60,000 nt of DNA from Polytrichum commune (Eukaryota; Streptophyta; Polytrichopsida; Polytrichales; Polytrichaceae). Positions 1 to 11,890 of the stretch are shown here, piece after piece. A program made the position numbers and the translations under genes. Every line of letters begins with the position of its first letter. Position 1 is the stretch's first letter. The DNA is taken from NCBI GenBank assembly GCA_950295325.1, contig OX485806.1:12836001-12896000 (forward strand). The letters are read 5' to 3'. The notes under the pieces are model-generated. The model saw only the letters and a program-made list of their open reading frames with translations. It ran no database searches and was not told the origin of the DNA.

Positions 1-514
1 TTGAGATCTTCCTGGTGTTTGTCACGTGATCTTTCAGTGTTCATCTTCTTCACGAGATCTTATATTGGCTTCTTTATCCCCGCCTAGTCACCTGAAATCT
101 ATTTCCAGTATTGATATCAAGGAATTCAGAGAAGAATCCACAGCCAGAAGTATGGCTTGGCTTCTTCAAGTTGAGTAGAAACAGGCAGAAGAAACTAGTC
201 CTCAGGTGTCACTAGGTGACTAGACGCACAACCTGTTCCCAGTTAAAATGAGCAGGGTTGTCAAACCTGGTCTCAGTTATACTCTCTGAGGCAGGATTTT
301 AATGACGAAGAGTTGCAGGAGACAAGCAGTTCTACCCAATATCAACATCTTTCACCTCATTAGAAAGGGTTTAGAGTGCTGGCTAGGATTTAGAGGCAGG
401 TGAGATGAGATTTATGGGGAGACGATGAACGCAGATGACATGATCATATTTCGTGATAGGATATTCTGCACGCAGTGAAGAGGAGCCGAAGTAGAAGTAC
501 TAGCGTTCTTTCGA
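1..514. other. no gene recognised (5' edge)
   Basis: I see no convincing exon here. The first coding exon of the WRKY gene must lie upstream of 1824, but nothing in this stretch resembles a group IIb N-terminus, so it may lie outside the window. Confidence 0.4.
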
Positions 515-706
515 CACCAGTAGGTAAAGGCGGTCTTTCGACACGGCCCATTTGACATTTTTCACATAGGACCCATGAAGAAATCACATATTGTGTCAAA
601 TGTGTGTAAAAGCGACCATTTTGACACAAATGTGATGTTTTGGCAGGTCCTAGATGATAGTGCGTCGAATGGACTGTGTCGAAAAGATCCCCTTTTCCTA
701 CTAGTG
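515..706. mobile_element. CACTA-like non-autonomous element (MITE)
   Basis: A 192-bp unit is bounded by imperfect terminal inverted repeats of about 30 bp. The left end starts CACCAGTAGGTAAAGG and runs to TCTTTCGACAC at 544. The right end (about 676-706), read in reverse complement, starts CACTAGTAGGAAAAGG and runs to TCTTTTCGACAC. The CACTA start is the family signature of CACTA/En-Spm DNA transposons. The interior contains a second nested inverted repeat of the TGTGTCAAA/TTTGACACA type. No coding capacity is visible. The flanking trinucleotides (CGA and AGA) are not identical, so the target duplication is eroded or the ends are off by a base. Confidence 0.65.
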
Positions 707-765
707 AGAACCTGACAGGGTTACCCTAGTATCTATAAGTTCTAGTAACAGCTATAGGGCAAAGC

Positions 766-919
766 TGTATGAATATACCGAGTATTAGTATCAAAACATC
801 ACAGTTGTTGCCAGTAAAGTTCTACAAGGAGGTAATACTCATACAGCTTTCCTCATAGCATTCCTTATAGCTGTAAAGCTCAGCAAAATGTAGATACTCA
901 TACTCGGTATAGTCATACA
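766..919. repeat. inverted repeat, MITE-like
   Basis: Arms 766-792 and 893-919 are near-perfect reverse complements (about 25 of 27 positions). Their core TATACCGAGTAT also occurs inside both units of the neighbouring 246-bp tandem duplication. No target duplication was identified. Confidence 0.55.
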
Positions 920-1263
920 GGATGCTCCTGGGACGCAAGCACTTTAATTTCATTCAGCAACCAAGACACGAACAAATCTAGCAAACGAGTGCAAACACCG
1001 TCGTCGTCATCATCATCTCCATCTATGACTCATACTAATTGTTTCAGTGGGCCGTTTTCTACAATTCATGTCTATTTCTAATGCATACACTTGCTGAAAT
1101 ATGTCCAAACTTTATGATTCCCGCAGGTGCAGCAGCAACACGGAGGCGAGTTCTACTGAAGATGAACCATTTGCGCATTTTTGCTGAGCATCTTGTTTGA
1201 TACCTCCCAGCTCCAGTCTAACATAATCAGGTAACATATTGTCAAATTTTTCTAACATATCTT

Positions 1264-1752
1264 GGTCAAGACAGAGCTGCATGTTTGATTCTTGAGTATC
1301 TTTTGTGCTCTCCTAACCTGGTGATATCCATTCAGGGATTTGTGCTGAAATGATCTGAATACTGATTATCTGGATGGAGGAAGGAAGGGGATATTTATGC
1401 AAAATTTAGTATACCGAGTATGAGTATCTATATTCGTTTGAGTAGGTAGTTGTTGTGTTGTTGAGAAGCAATTTTTCTGTAGTTGACAATGTGCGGCTCG
1501 GCTCAAATTGGTCAAGACAGAGCTGCATGTTTGATTCTTGAGTATCTTTTGTGCTCTCCTAACCTGGTGATATCCATTCAGGAATTTCTGCTGAATTGAT
1601 CTGAATATTGATTTTCTGGATGGAGGAAGGAAGGGGATATTTATGCAAAATTTAGCATACCGAGTATGAGTATCTATATTCGTTTGAATAGGTAGTTGTG
1701 TTGTTGAGAAGCAATTTTTCTGTTGTTGACAATGTGCGGCTCGGCTCAAATT
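1264..1752. repeat. two-unit direct tandem duplication, period 246 bp
   Basis: Unit 1 is 1264-1509 and unit 2 is 1510-1752. Both begin GGTCAAGACAGAGCTGCATG and end CGGCTCGGCTCAAATT. Unit 2 differs by a few substitutions and a 3-bp deletion. It lies just upstream of the first visible WRKY exon. The apparent antisense reading frame through it is only the repeat read twice. Confidence 0.9.
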
Positions 1753-1823
1753 AGGTAACGAATAAGGACCTGCCAGCAAGAACCTCAATTTGAAACAGTT
1801 TTAAAATGTGGTGTGTCACGCAG

Positions 1824-1979
1824 TTCATGACCTCCCAATCAGAGCTGATGCGTTTGACGGAAGAGAACGAACTGTTGAGGCGCGAGGTTTCACATGTTAG
1901 GAATGAGAACCACAACATGCAAGTGCTCATGGGGTCACACATTCAATGGCCAGCCCCTCTCGGTGGCGGAAAGAATAAG
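1824..1979 (+). CDS. WRKY: WRKY exon: leucine-zipper segment
   Basis: Acceptor TCACGCAG precedes 1824 and donor GTAATT follows 1979. The exon is 52 codons in phase 0. The heptad-like [18 protein letters not shown] matches the coiled-coil region that precedes the WRKY domain in group IIb proteins. Confidence 0.75.
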
Positions 1980-4900
1980 GTAATTTGGTGATGAATGATT
2001 CTTCAGAAGTCCAATTCAAGGATTCAAGTTGCTTCTCATGTATATACTGAGGAATTGGGTCAGCCACACAAAGCTTGAGCTTGCCAAGCTCAAGCTTGCA
2101 AGTTTGGTGGGCCAAGGTAAAAGACTTTGGACCCTTGCAACGGTGGCCTACAACGGTGGAGATTGGATTCCTCCTTTTTCTTTTCTTTTTAATTTGTTAA
2201 ATTGTTTTCAAGCTCAAGCCCGAATTTGAACTCGTCGTCAACCGATTGGAAAATACCACTTGGGCTTGAACTTAGTAATCAATCCAAAAATTGCGACCTG
2301 AACCAACCTGAGACAAAGCCCCACCATCGAGTTAGGGATATGTCAGGGTCAAACTCCCACCTTGACCATTTACCAGACTTGCAAGCTCGAGTTCGAGCTC
2401 AAATTGTGTGTGGCAACCCCATGAATGCTGTTCTAGAGTGCGTGAAACTTGAATCGGGAAATATATATGTATATATTCTATTTGCAACCGTTTTAATTAC
2501 AGGAATGCCAAGTCTGTGTCTCTCAGTCACGATTATCTTGATGAAAGTTAGAAAATGACCACACTCTTCGGTATTACTAGCTGCAGACTAGGTATAGAGA
2601 CATGATCTGGAAGGAAGCCACGTCCGACTCCTCAGCTCCTGATCATGAGACAATGAGAGGCGCCCAACATAAATCCTGCAGGAGCTCCATGCACATCAGT
2701 GAGAAATATCTTGCATCCAAAGAAATCATTATGTCTCGCATTCATCAACAATCAGATAGCTCATGTGGCCCCCTTATTGGAGGTGATGAAGCAGGGCCCG
2801 GCAGTACTTATAATAGCGTCCAGGATTTAGCTACATCTTTGCAAGCAGCAGGAGGAGCTGGGGTTGGTCGTCAATTGTCCAGCCCGGAGGAGCTGAGGTC
2901 TCCTAATTATAATTTGTCAACGGAAGCTGCAACCGAATTACCCAGCCGAGTCACGAGTACACCCAAAAAAACTCGACGTAGGGGTGATGAATTATCCTCT
3001 ATGGATCCCAAATCTTCTGTGGAAATGCCATCTACTAAGATGCAGAAAACGATGGAGGCTCCTCCTCCCCTCAAATTGGACATGGATCCGCCACTACGAA
3101 AAGCCCGCGTGTCGGTTCGGGCCCGCTCGGATGCTGCAACGGTAAGCGATGGGTTGTTTCTCTGAGCTTGTCAATTATAATGCAAGGTATGTAATCTCTT
3201 AATTCAACCAGATTTTTGGTCAGGAGTTGGTTGTTATGCATACAAGACATTTCATATTCTGTAAGTTTTGGGTGCATCCTTGGAATCAGTGTGGAGGTTT
3301 GAACAAAGAACATTTTATATCAAACCCATAAAATAAGTTGTGTGTTCAAACCTCCACACTAAAAATTTACAAAAAAAAAGAAAAATATTGTATGCAAAAC
3401 AACCAACTCCCGATCAAAAGTTCAATTGAATTAAACGATAACACTAGTGTCCGAGAAGAATTTGAGCAACATTGATTGAGATCCAAGTGTGTCCAATCCA
3501 ACCGGTTACATGTTGATACCTTTCCAATATACTTATTACTTAAAAGTATATTGTATAGATTCCATCTATAATGAGCGGTGATTTGCCAAAACTTTTTAAC
3601 TTGAACCAGTTATGCCCTAAACCCAACCGGCCCTTCTATAACTAGCTGTCACATCCAATAAATGGGAAGAACTGACAGGTAGTTACCAAGCTAATGAGAA
3701 ATAATCGGTTGAAATTCAAGACCTCAGGAAAATCACCGATTATTTTAGAGAAAGTGATGGAATATATCTCAAATTTAAAAAAGAAAATCTGGATGATCAT
3801 AGCATGTAACTAATTGGACTTGGAAACACTGGGATTTTGACCAATTAAGCTCAAAAATATTCCTGGACACTGGTCAGATCTCCCAGTCTGTAGGTTTTCT
3901 ATTTTGTAAGTTTGATGCCCCCCGTGCATACCTAGGCATTAACCCTGCATATGTATTGGCGAATGGGTCTCAGTGCATGCCCCAGCAAAGTGAAGTTCTT
4001 TTTGGTGTTCTAAGTGAGCCCAGAACGGACATTTTCTTGGACAGTTACCGAGGCTTTCTTAGATATGCATTCTTAAATGATGGGGCTTGCTACATTTTAG
4101 AAAATTTTGACCCTGTTATGATCAATGTTTTTTATGGGCTCATGTGTACATTTGTTCAAAAGTGAATGCATTTGAAAGAACTCAGTGATGTGAAGGATTC
4201 AGATACTTGGGTTGGAGATGCCTGGGTGGCAACTCTCCCCCTCTAGAACATTTGTTTCCAAATCATTTCAAGTACCACAAGTGATTTGAGGATTTGTTGC
4301 TCCACAAAGAGGAGCAACATGTGTAGAAAGAAGGCATCAAGAGGAATTCATTATACCATTTGCGTCTGAAATTTACATTTTCAAACATCGTTCTTAGAAG
4401 TAATTAGAAGTAAACTTTCTAAACTGGAAGTTGTCATCCAAACTAGGTCACTAGATATTTATTTATATTTTCTAAGAAATTATGAACTTTCTTCGAGTTC
4501 ACAGTTGTTAAAATGCTCATGATACGAAAACCGCTCCAAATTTAATGTTTGTTTATAAACTTCTAGTACTTCTAAGCTAGGTTCTAAAGACACTGACACT
4601 TGCAAGTACTATAGATAGTTGCCACCCCATACAAAGACGTTCTTTGCAAAGTAGTCATTTCAAATGTTGGTCTTTAATTATATATTGTATTAGACTTTTG
4701 CTCTTCCCAAATGACTCCTACCCATTGAACCTTCCAACCTTAGATTGCTCAATTATGGTGCTTGTGCAACACTTAGAAATTTGAGAGTGTGTAGTTTCTA
4801 ATGATCTAAACTCAAGAATTGTTTGTAATTGCTCTAAGCACTAGTATCCATTCCACATTACTAAAAAAGGATGCGGCTTGTGTTGTCAAGGGTCTTAGGC

Positions 4901-6273
4901 CTTCTGTGCACTAGAGTTTCAGTTGGGAGGTCAAAATTGAAGTTTTGAGAGATTGATATTATGGACTTATAAACAAGACCTTGAACTCTAGTTTATCCTA
5001 AGTAATTTGCATGAGCGAGCTTAGGATTTTGACCAAGAGCTTGTTAAAAATGATTGAGAGGTTGTTGTAGTTATTTAATATGAGACCCACAAGGCACCAG
5101 GATATAATTGTTGTAAGCCTAGGTTCAAACTCTCATGGTGAAAAGTCTAGTGAAAAGTGGACTTGAGTGAACAAGTATGACTAAGAGACTCCTTGCCTAT
5201 GAGAAGAATCAATTGTTTTTGCTCTCAATCTATGATTTAAGGAGTTTTAGTACCTAGATCATAGATTGAGAGCTCAATACTCATAATTTTTAATCCAATT
5301 GATTTGTAAATGGGGGACATTATCTTGAATCTAGTCTAGTGGAACTTAATTAGGAATCCAATGAATGGTTCAATTGAGAGCTCTCAACCTATTATCTAAT
5401 TGCCACGTTAATAGTTCTACATGATCATAGCTGAGAGCACCAAGGGTTGCTGCATAAGAATGCACACAATGCAAATTAAGTGTCATCTTCGTGTCATGAC
5501 ACAAAATCCAAAAAACTATCCAATGCATGTCATACCCAATCCATGTAGGTTTGTAATCCATTATACCTTCCTTGGCATGTTCAGCCGTCGAGCTTTAGTG
5601 TAAAGTAAAGTGGAAAGATCTCAAGGCATTTTCCAAGAACGAGAAATTTTGGATTTCAATGGTCACAAGCCCTTAGGCTCTAGTGTAAAGTGCCCCTTAT
5701 AATTGTCATCTGATGAAATGTTCGTGCAAGCTGGCCCAGGAAAGGTAGTCTATTAGCTATAAAGAGTTTTGTTCCAAGTGTAATACCTAACCCCTTCCAT
5801 CCAGTTGGGTAGCATCTAATCAACTAACCTCTCATCATCTTGGTATGGCAGATAATTGATGGTTGCCAATGGAGGAAATATGGTCAAAAATTGGCAAAAG
5901 GAAGTCCATCCCCTCGTGCATACTACCGCTGCACAATGGTCCAAGGTTGTCCTGTCCGGAAGCAGGTACAAATCACAATGGATGTGATGATATAAGGTTG
6001 TCACAACAACTTCTATGATCACCAAAATGATTCTTTCCATTGATTGGCTTCCTAGATTTAATTGATTAATTATTTGGGGGTCGGGGGGGGGGTTTGCCAC
6101 ATGCTCATCCAACTCACAAAGCCTTAATGTTTTCGAACTCATGATTGCTCACTCTATATTGAGAGGGAGGAAACACTCCAAACCCCTTCTCACTTTCAAG
6201 AATTGAGGGTTGTAAGAATTTTCAGAGGGTCTTCTCTCTCTTTCACTATCTGGCAACAAAGATTTTATATGTG

Positions 6274-6307
<34 letters not shown>

Positions 6308-7948
6308 GAAAGGTTCAAGACGCAATGTTGGTTGTATACACTATAAAATGAAAATTTTGACAGTAACTTCATTCTACAGTGACCAAAGGAGTTGTTTGCA
6401 TGTAGAACTTTAAGCTTGGAATTAATATGTTATAGTGGTTCACAAAACCCTAGTCTATAGCTAGCTTCAAAAAATACACTTCATTGCAACAATTCTTTAT
6501 ATAAATTACTTTTATCTCACATTGTAGTAATTGGAATAGAGTCAAGCTTGCTCATCAAGAGCCAGTCTTGGGCAATGTCGTTTATTGGTTGTTAAACTGG
6601 TTGTGGGACTAGATTTATATGCAAATAATTTTCTCCATTTTGCTTCCAATGAAATTGTCATTTGTAAGTTAAATTTAAGTCCTTGACAACTACCACATGG
6701 GGGGTGCAATAAAAACATGCCGCTCTCAAGTTTGTTGTTCATTTATTTCAACTAGGTCCCTCTAAATTAAGGAACGAATAAAGCTCAAATTAGAAATCCT
6801 CGGACTACAAATCTTTCTTTGCAATTTCACCATCCCCATGGTAGCTAGGTGTTAGAAACTTTATGCATATTCAAAGACGTGAAGCTGATGTTTCTAAGCA
6901 AATATCCCCATCTTCTGATAGCCAGAAATTCTACCTGCAGGTTCAACGATGTGCGGAGGATGCGTCGATATTGATAACAACATATGAAGGCACCCACAAC
7001 CACGCCATCCCCCCGGCCGCTGCGGCTATGGCATCCACCACCTCTGCCGCCGCAAGCATGCTTCTGTCTGGATCCACCACCAATATGGCTGGAGTATTTC
7101 CCGACTACGTCAGCAATTTCTCCCATCATCAAAGCCTTGGGACATCACAGAATATTAATTCGCTGTTCGCTCCCTCCACCTCTTTTCCGACCATCACATT
7201 AGACCTCACCCGAGAGCCCGCAACGCAACTCAGCCTCCGCTTGGGAGATTCGCAGGATAAAGCCACTGAATTAAATCCTGTGACCCAGAATTTTTATAAC
7301 TTTGGGTCAAGTACTAGTAGCTGCTTAAATAGCCGTCAGTCATCATCAGCAGGGTCAACATTGAGCTCGTCAGGGGACCCAGCTCCCTATAATCCTCTTG
7401 TGAGGTCACTACCTCTAATTCTATTTCCCAAGAAATTACCGCGTGCTGACCAAAGTCAGATGACCTATTCTTTAGACGTAATGCCCCATACCACGAGCAG
7501 CTTTAACCAAGCCAGGCAGAAACAGGTGCAGCAAGAGCTAGCTGCAAAGATGGCCTCCTTTGTACAAAACAATGGCCAGCGGGACTTGATAGAGGAAGCA
7601 TGTAAGTCACTTGATTCTGTCACAGCTGCCATTACGACGAATCCCAAGTTCACAGCCTCCCTGGCAGCAGCCATTAACTCGATCATGTCCCAAAATCCTC
7701 CAAATTATTGTTCGAAGCATTCCTCAGGCGCAGATTCATCAGGAGCTCATATTGATCAGGAATTACAGGCAGACTACAATATACAAGCTGGTAGTTCTGA
7801 TTCATCATCATACAAGCATGAGTCCATGGAATTAACTCCGCAAGGAGAAGAAGGAAGGGGAGGAGGAACTTCAACATTTATTGTGTCCGACTTGCTGAAA
7901 TCAAATGTACAGCTTACTACATCCAATGAGGACCAGGGAACGCTATAA
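1824..7948 (+). CDS. WRKY: WRKY transcription factor, group IIb (5' exon missing)
   Basis: A nuclear DNA-binding regulator expected to bind W-box (TTGAC) promoters. The four visible exons are 1824-1979, 2587-3141, 5852-5965 and 6941-7948, all joined in phase with GT-AG borders. Exon order gives a leucine-zipper-like segment ([15 protein letters not shown]), a Ser-rich linker ending [10 protein letters not shown], the WRKY domain with WRKYGQK, a zinc finger of form C-x5-C-x23-H-x-H, and a group IIb C-terminus with [16 protein letters not shown] and [18 protein letters not shown]. The intron inside the domain falls just before VQRC, the 'V-type' position typical of groups IIa and IIb. No start codon belonging to the N-terminal exon was found. 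The reading frame is open throughout, so the gene looks functional. Closest Arabidopsis relatives would be the WRKY6/9/31/42/47/61/72 group; I cannot assign one member. Confidence 0.88.
2587..3141 (+). CDS. WRKY: WRKY exon: linker up to [10 protein letters not shown]
   Basis: Acceptor CTGCAG ends at 2586; an in-frame TAG at 2578-2580 lies in the intron. Donor GTAAGC begins at 3142. The 185-codon exon is Ser/Thr-rich with a basic patch ([10 protein letters not shown]) and ends with the conserved group IIb run [13 protein letters not shown] directly before the WRKY domain exon. Confidence 0.8.
3200..3432. repeat. foldback MITE in WRKY intron
   Basis: Long imperfect inverted arms at 3200-3304 and 3344-3432. 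Shared blocks, in reverse complement, are AATTCAA, GGAGTTGGTTGTT, GCATACAA and GTGTGGAGGTTTGAAC. The loop is about 40 bp. A similar GAGAGTTGGTTGTTTT block occurs near 16795, suggesting the family is dispersed. The rest of this 2.7-kb intron (3142-5851) is AT-rich with no other recognised feature. Confidence 0.7.
5852..5965 (+). CDS. WRKY: WRKY exon: first half of WRKY domain
   Basis: A 38-codon exon encoding [33 protein letters not shown]. It carries the DNA-contacting WRKYGQK strand and the two zinc-binding cysteines (C-x5-C). It is too short to appear as a long open frame. The acceptor is GGCAG and the donor GTACAA. Confidence 0.92.
6264..6306. repeat. TA/GT microsatellite
   Basis: A (TA)n run followed by a (GT)n run inside the intron that splits the WRKY domain (5966-6940). 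Confidence 0.9.
6941..7948 (+). CDS. WRKY: WRKY exon: second half of domain and C-terminus
   Basis: Acceptor CCTGCAG ends at 6940. The exon starts [21 protein letters not shown], which supplies the HxH zinc ligands, then runs through the group IIb C-terminal motifs to a stop at 7946-7948. The frame is open upstream of the acceptor (to an ATG at 6863), but that part is intron. Confidence 0.92.
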   Translation, partial: VQRCAEDASILITTYEGTHNHAIPPAAAAMASTTSAAASMLLSGSTTNMAGVFPDYVSNFSHHQSLGTSQNINSLFAPSTSFPTITLDLTREPATQLSLRLGDSQDKATELNPVTQNFYNFGSSTSSCLNSRQSSSAGSTLSSSGDPAPYNPLVRSLPLILFPKKLPRADQSQMTYSLDVMPHTTSSFNQARQKQVQQELAAKMASFVQNNGQRDLIEEACKSLDSVTAAITTNPKFTASLAAAINSIMSQNPPNYCSKHSSGADSSGAHIDQELQADYNIQAGSSDSSSYKHESMELTPQGEEGRGGGTSTFIVSDLLKSNVQLTTSNEDQGTL

Positions 7949-10551
7949 CACAGTTTGTTTTTGTTTTTGATTAAATGAGACAAACAACACAGTTTATTTA
8001 ATTGCCAAAAAAACAAACAAGGCCATCATGATCCAAAACAGATAGCAGGACCACCATAACATTGTTAGGACTTGGGTATGTTAACCTTTTTTGCCTAAAC
8101 AGGCAGCCCAGGCACGTTAGCATATTTAAGGTAACTAGAATCATGGGTAAGCTAGTTTCAACCTCAATGCATATGGAATTGGCCCATTATTCTTGCTGCA
8201 ATAGTTTTAGATTCCTCATGTATGGGTGGCCCCCATAAGGATTAGGAGCTTAACAATGGACACTACAACTAGTATTTTATCCTTGATAGGAGATGAACTA
8301 ATATAAATTCTGCAATTTGGGGCGTACATTGTTTTGTTGAACAAAATGAAAGTGCTAATTAAGACACTAATGAGTGTACACAAAGATTTTAGGATGATTT
8401 AATACTAAGCAAACTTCAAACACGTTTTGGATATAGCTAGCACCTATTACTGAGTGATGGTAAAGGAAAACACTCAAATTGACAAATAAGTTAGCTTGTG
8501 CTCTAGGTAGGACGTACTGAAACAATTATTATTTTTCTTTGTACACTTCTCTTAGGATGTTAAACACACAATTAGTCAAGATGATTACTAAATTCAAATT
8601 AAGGCCATAGCTAATACCCTCATAATGTTTTTGACTCCTACAAAAATCTTTTTCATTATCAAAGGATTAATCTTCTTAAACAATCATATGAACTTGTCCT
8701 CTCAATTATGTTGACTATTGGACAAATTTTGAACACGTAGTCCAATTTCTTTAGAAACTTGTCTCTAGGTATCTGTTCTCAGATCCACAGCTCTCACATA
8801 TAGGTGTCCAACTAAGAAAAGTAATGGAAATAGTCTATTCTGTCTTATACTGTATCTTGCAGCTCTTGTCATACTATTATTCTGGTGTCAAACATGATTA
8901 TTGGGAGTAATTTGACCGACTTCGTGAGCCTGCCCAGCAGTCCCTCCAAATTCTGCAACTGTTGACTTTTTAAATCTCTTTGAAGTGATAAGATAGCATG
9001 CTATTCCCTCCCTTCTAACAAAATTTGCTTGTTTGTCTACCAATCATGTTATATAAAGGGTCTCTTTCTGCAGGTATCGGGCGGGTGATTGATTTCATAT
9101 TGGCCTGGCCAAGGCCTTCAAAGAGAGCCCTTCTGTACAACTGGAAGTGGAGTACAATTGAGGTGGAAGGATGGTGGATGACACTCAAAAGATGTAGACC
9201 ACCTAGTAAATCTAGTCATACTTAAGTTCCAGTTATAGATGACATGTTACACAAACAGATTTATGGATTGGCACGAAGTCTCATTTGATTTACTTCCACC
9301 CAAGATTCAGTCACAAAAGATGGATATATTGTCGACACTGTAGAGCTGCGTGCAACAACTCCTATGCAAATTGTTGCCCCAATGTTGTAAATCGTAAAGA
9401 TTGCACATAAACTTCAAGTATCAGATTCAGGGTTCAGATGCGAAGTTTTATTTTTAAATTTTGAGTCAAATGAATCATTTTATTTCATGGTCAAAAAGCA
9501 TACAGTGCCACCGGCACGCTAAATAGAGAGAGAGAGAGGCAACTTTGTAGGGTTTATGCGATGGAACCAAACAACCTCAAGAAAGGTGTTATGCTTAAGG
9601 ATGACCAACTAAGTCGAGATGTGGTGACTTACTTTCCAAGAGATATTGGAGTTACACTAAAGGTAAAGAAGATCATTCCCACCCAAACCATGTCCAAGTT
9701 GTTCATAACCTCATTGTAGTTAGAGGCCTCCTCTGCACTCCTAAGATCTTTCCTCCGTGCAGTCCTAACATGTCTTGTTGGTCCTTGTCCTTAGATCCAT
9801 ACCTAATCACACACAACTAAAATATAAGTGTCCAATTAAGAAAGTAACCAAATTAGGCACATTTATCTTAGGCATTTCCATTTGTGTTCATCACTAAAAC
9901 TAGACTGACATCTATATTGTGAGTATGTATTTCGATTTCATCAAGCATATTGTTCTCCACCTTTAGTATGACATGTTTGGTCGCGCAAATAATAATATTG
10001 CTTAATTGCAAGGTTGAAAAACCAAATGATTCACCCCTACCAACACACTTATGGGAATGAGTAGCAAATTATCCATGATTAAAAATACCTTCCATTGCTG
10101 AGAGTTGAACGTACATTGAGGCTCATCATCCAACTCTCAAATATATTTGATGTCATTCGAGAGAAGCTAGATCACGAGCATGAGTAAGCCCCTCTTACCA
10201 ACATTTTGGGAAATGTCTGTACTTTTAAGGTTCCCATATATTAGGGTTCCCATTATTCCTTCATTCTATTGCACATACAACATCCCCACGACAATGTCCA
10301 ACAACAAAAAACATACACCTTACACGAGCAATGAGCAATGTATTCAACTTGCACATTCTAAAAAGGTCACCTCAACAATTGGCAAAAGTTGCCTCCAAAG
10401 ACCAATTCAAGCCGGCTTTCCTTGCATTCGAGAAAATGGCATATATGATAATTTCACGTGTTATATGAGATGGTGTGGTGTGGATCCTATGTCAATGAAC
10501 ATTCTAGGGAGTGGTGTGGATCTTGTGAATTTTTCTTGTCACGTCTGATCT
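7949..10551. other. intergenic, nothing recognised
   Basis: AT-rich sequence downstream of the WRKY stop. Short open frames (for example around 9025-9225 and 10180-10548) show no recognisable domain or splice structure. A short GA-rich run lies near 9525. Confidence 0.5.
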
Positions 10552-11890
10552 TGTGTTATATGTTGCTACCATGAACATACTTGAAACCATAATGATCTTC
10601 AAGCGCCGTAGTGCTATCCATGCTAACCCATTGCACTATGACCAAACACTTTGAACCTAACACGAGGTTACAACTATTTAGGGAGGCAAAAGTGCTAAAG
10701 TTATCCATGACCACCTCTAATGACAAATTTGTGAAGTGATGGCCTTCACCATTTGATGGAGATTTTAGCAAATAATGTGCCAAAATTGTTTGTTTGCTAC
10801 CAACAATATATCGGAGTTTTTAGAAATGAATGTTTTCAAAACTTCATTAGCAACACATTGGTAAGCTATATTTATTGACTCACAACATGTATCATTAAAG
10901 ACATGGTGGTCATGAACACCTAAATGAATAGAAGCCGCACCCAACGGATGTGGAGTGAACACATATTATGTGAGCATGACACAAAACAATGAAAATTGTT
11001 GTGGAAAGATATACCTTATGCTCTAATCTAGATTTTGCAGGAGCCACATCATCCACAAAGAGTGGTATAAGAGTCGATCCAATTCGTTTGTTGTTATCGC
11101 GAACACCTTCATTGCGATACATGTAATCACAATAGTTGTTTATGTACTGGAGATAACGGGCATAATATGAGCTTGAATGAGAATCCAAAATCGTTTTGGA
11201 TATTTGTTGTTTTTGCGGCGCACCAAGGGTAATTCATCATACATCTTGTCCATTGCATCCATGGAACATCCATACGCACAAGGAATACCCATTGACACAA
11301 GGGGCACTACAAACATAAGGTCTCAATCAAAAGATGGTAGCAAGTATTTGTCATCAAGCACATCTATACAGTCAAAGTCAATGGTGGTAAGATTGAATTT
11401 AGACCATTTCCTAGACTTCGTCAATTTCAATGCCTCAACAATATTCAAACCGAAACATGATGAATCACAAACCAAAATGAAGAGGTGGATATTGAGATGG
11501 ACTTCCATGCTGAGGCAACCTCATGTAAAGTGGATTGTAAAGGGATTGTAAACCTCATGAGTATCCACAAATTCATTGTCCGGAGTAGGAATCTTTGTTC
11601 TATAGGGAAAAGATGATATCTCCAAAAGATCAACTGCCGGACAAACATCATCATCAAAATCCGACAAGACAAAAATATTGTCATCACTAAGCTCTGATAT
11701 GATAGTGACGGCATCATGAAGATTGAACCGAAAACCAAGCAAGGCTCCATAACACTCATACAATCATCTTTAAGAGGCAAAGTGAATGGAACAAACGATC
11801 CATGAACTCGAATGATAGCCATGAGAAATGGGTGGGAATGATGTGAGAAATGGATGGAATCACCAAATGACCTCTGTGTATTGTGTAAAT
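10552..11890 (-). pseudogene. decayed MULE-like transposase relic, N-terminal half
   Basis: Three minus-strand frames, read in order from about 11890 down to 10552, align by eye with the N-terminal part of the large MULE gene at 35.4-54.3 kb. Shared landmarks are: MAIIRVHGSFVPF versus MAELRSHGIGVPI near the start; SMDAMDKMYD versus SLDGMDKQYD; YCDYMYRNEG versus SCDYLQRAHR; IVLCHAHIICVHS versus IALCEAKIFYVHG; and VHDHHVFNDTCCESIN versus HQHPVKVGDCRDSRKG. The frame is broken by several shifts and stops and no DDE or SWIM region follows, so this is an old, truncated copy. Similarity is judged by motif order only. Confidence 0.55.

Noticed and set aside
6845-7132. Gly/His-rich antisense frame over the last WRKY exon
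   Set aside because: A shadow of the Ala/His-rich sense coding sequence.
9025-9225. Small ORF with SAGIGRVIDFILAWPRPSKR
   Set aside because: No recognisable domain, no splice-supported neighbours, and length expected by chance.
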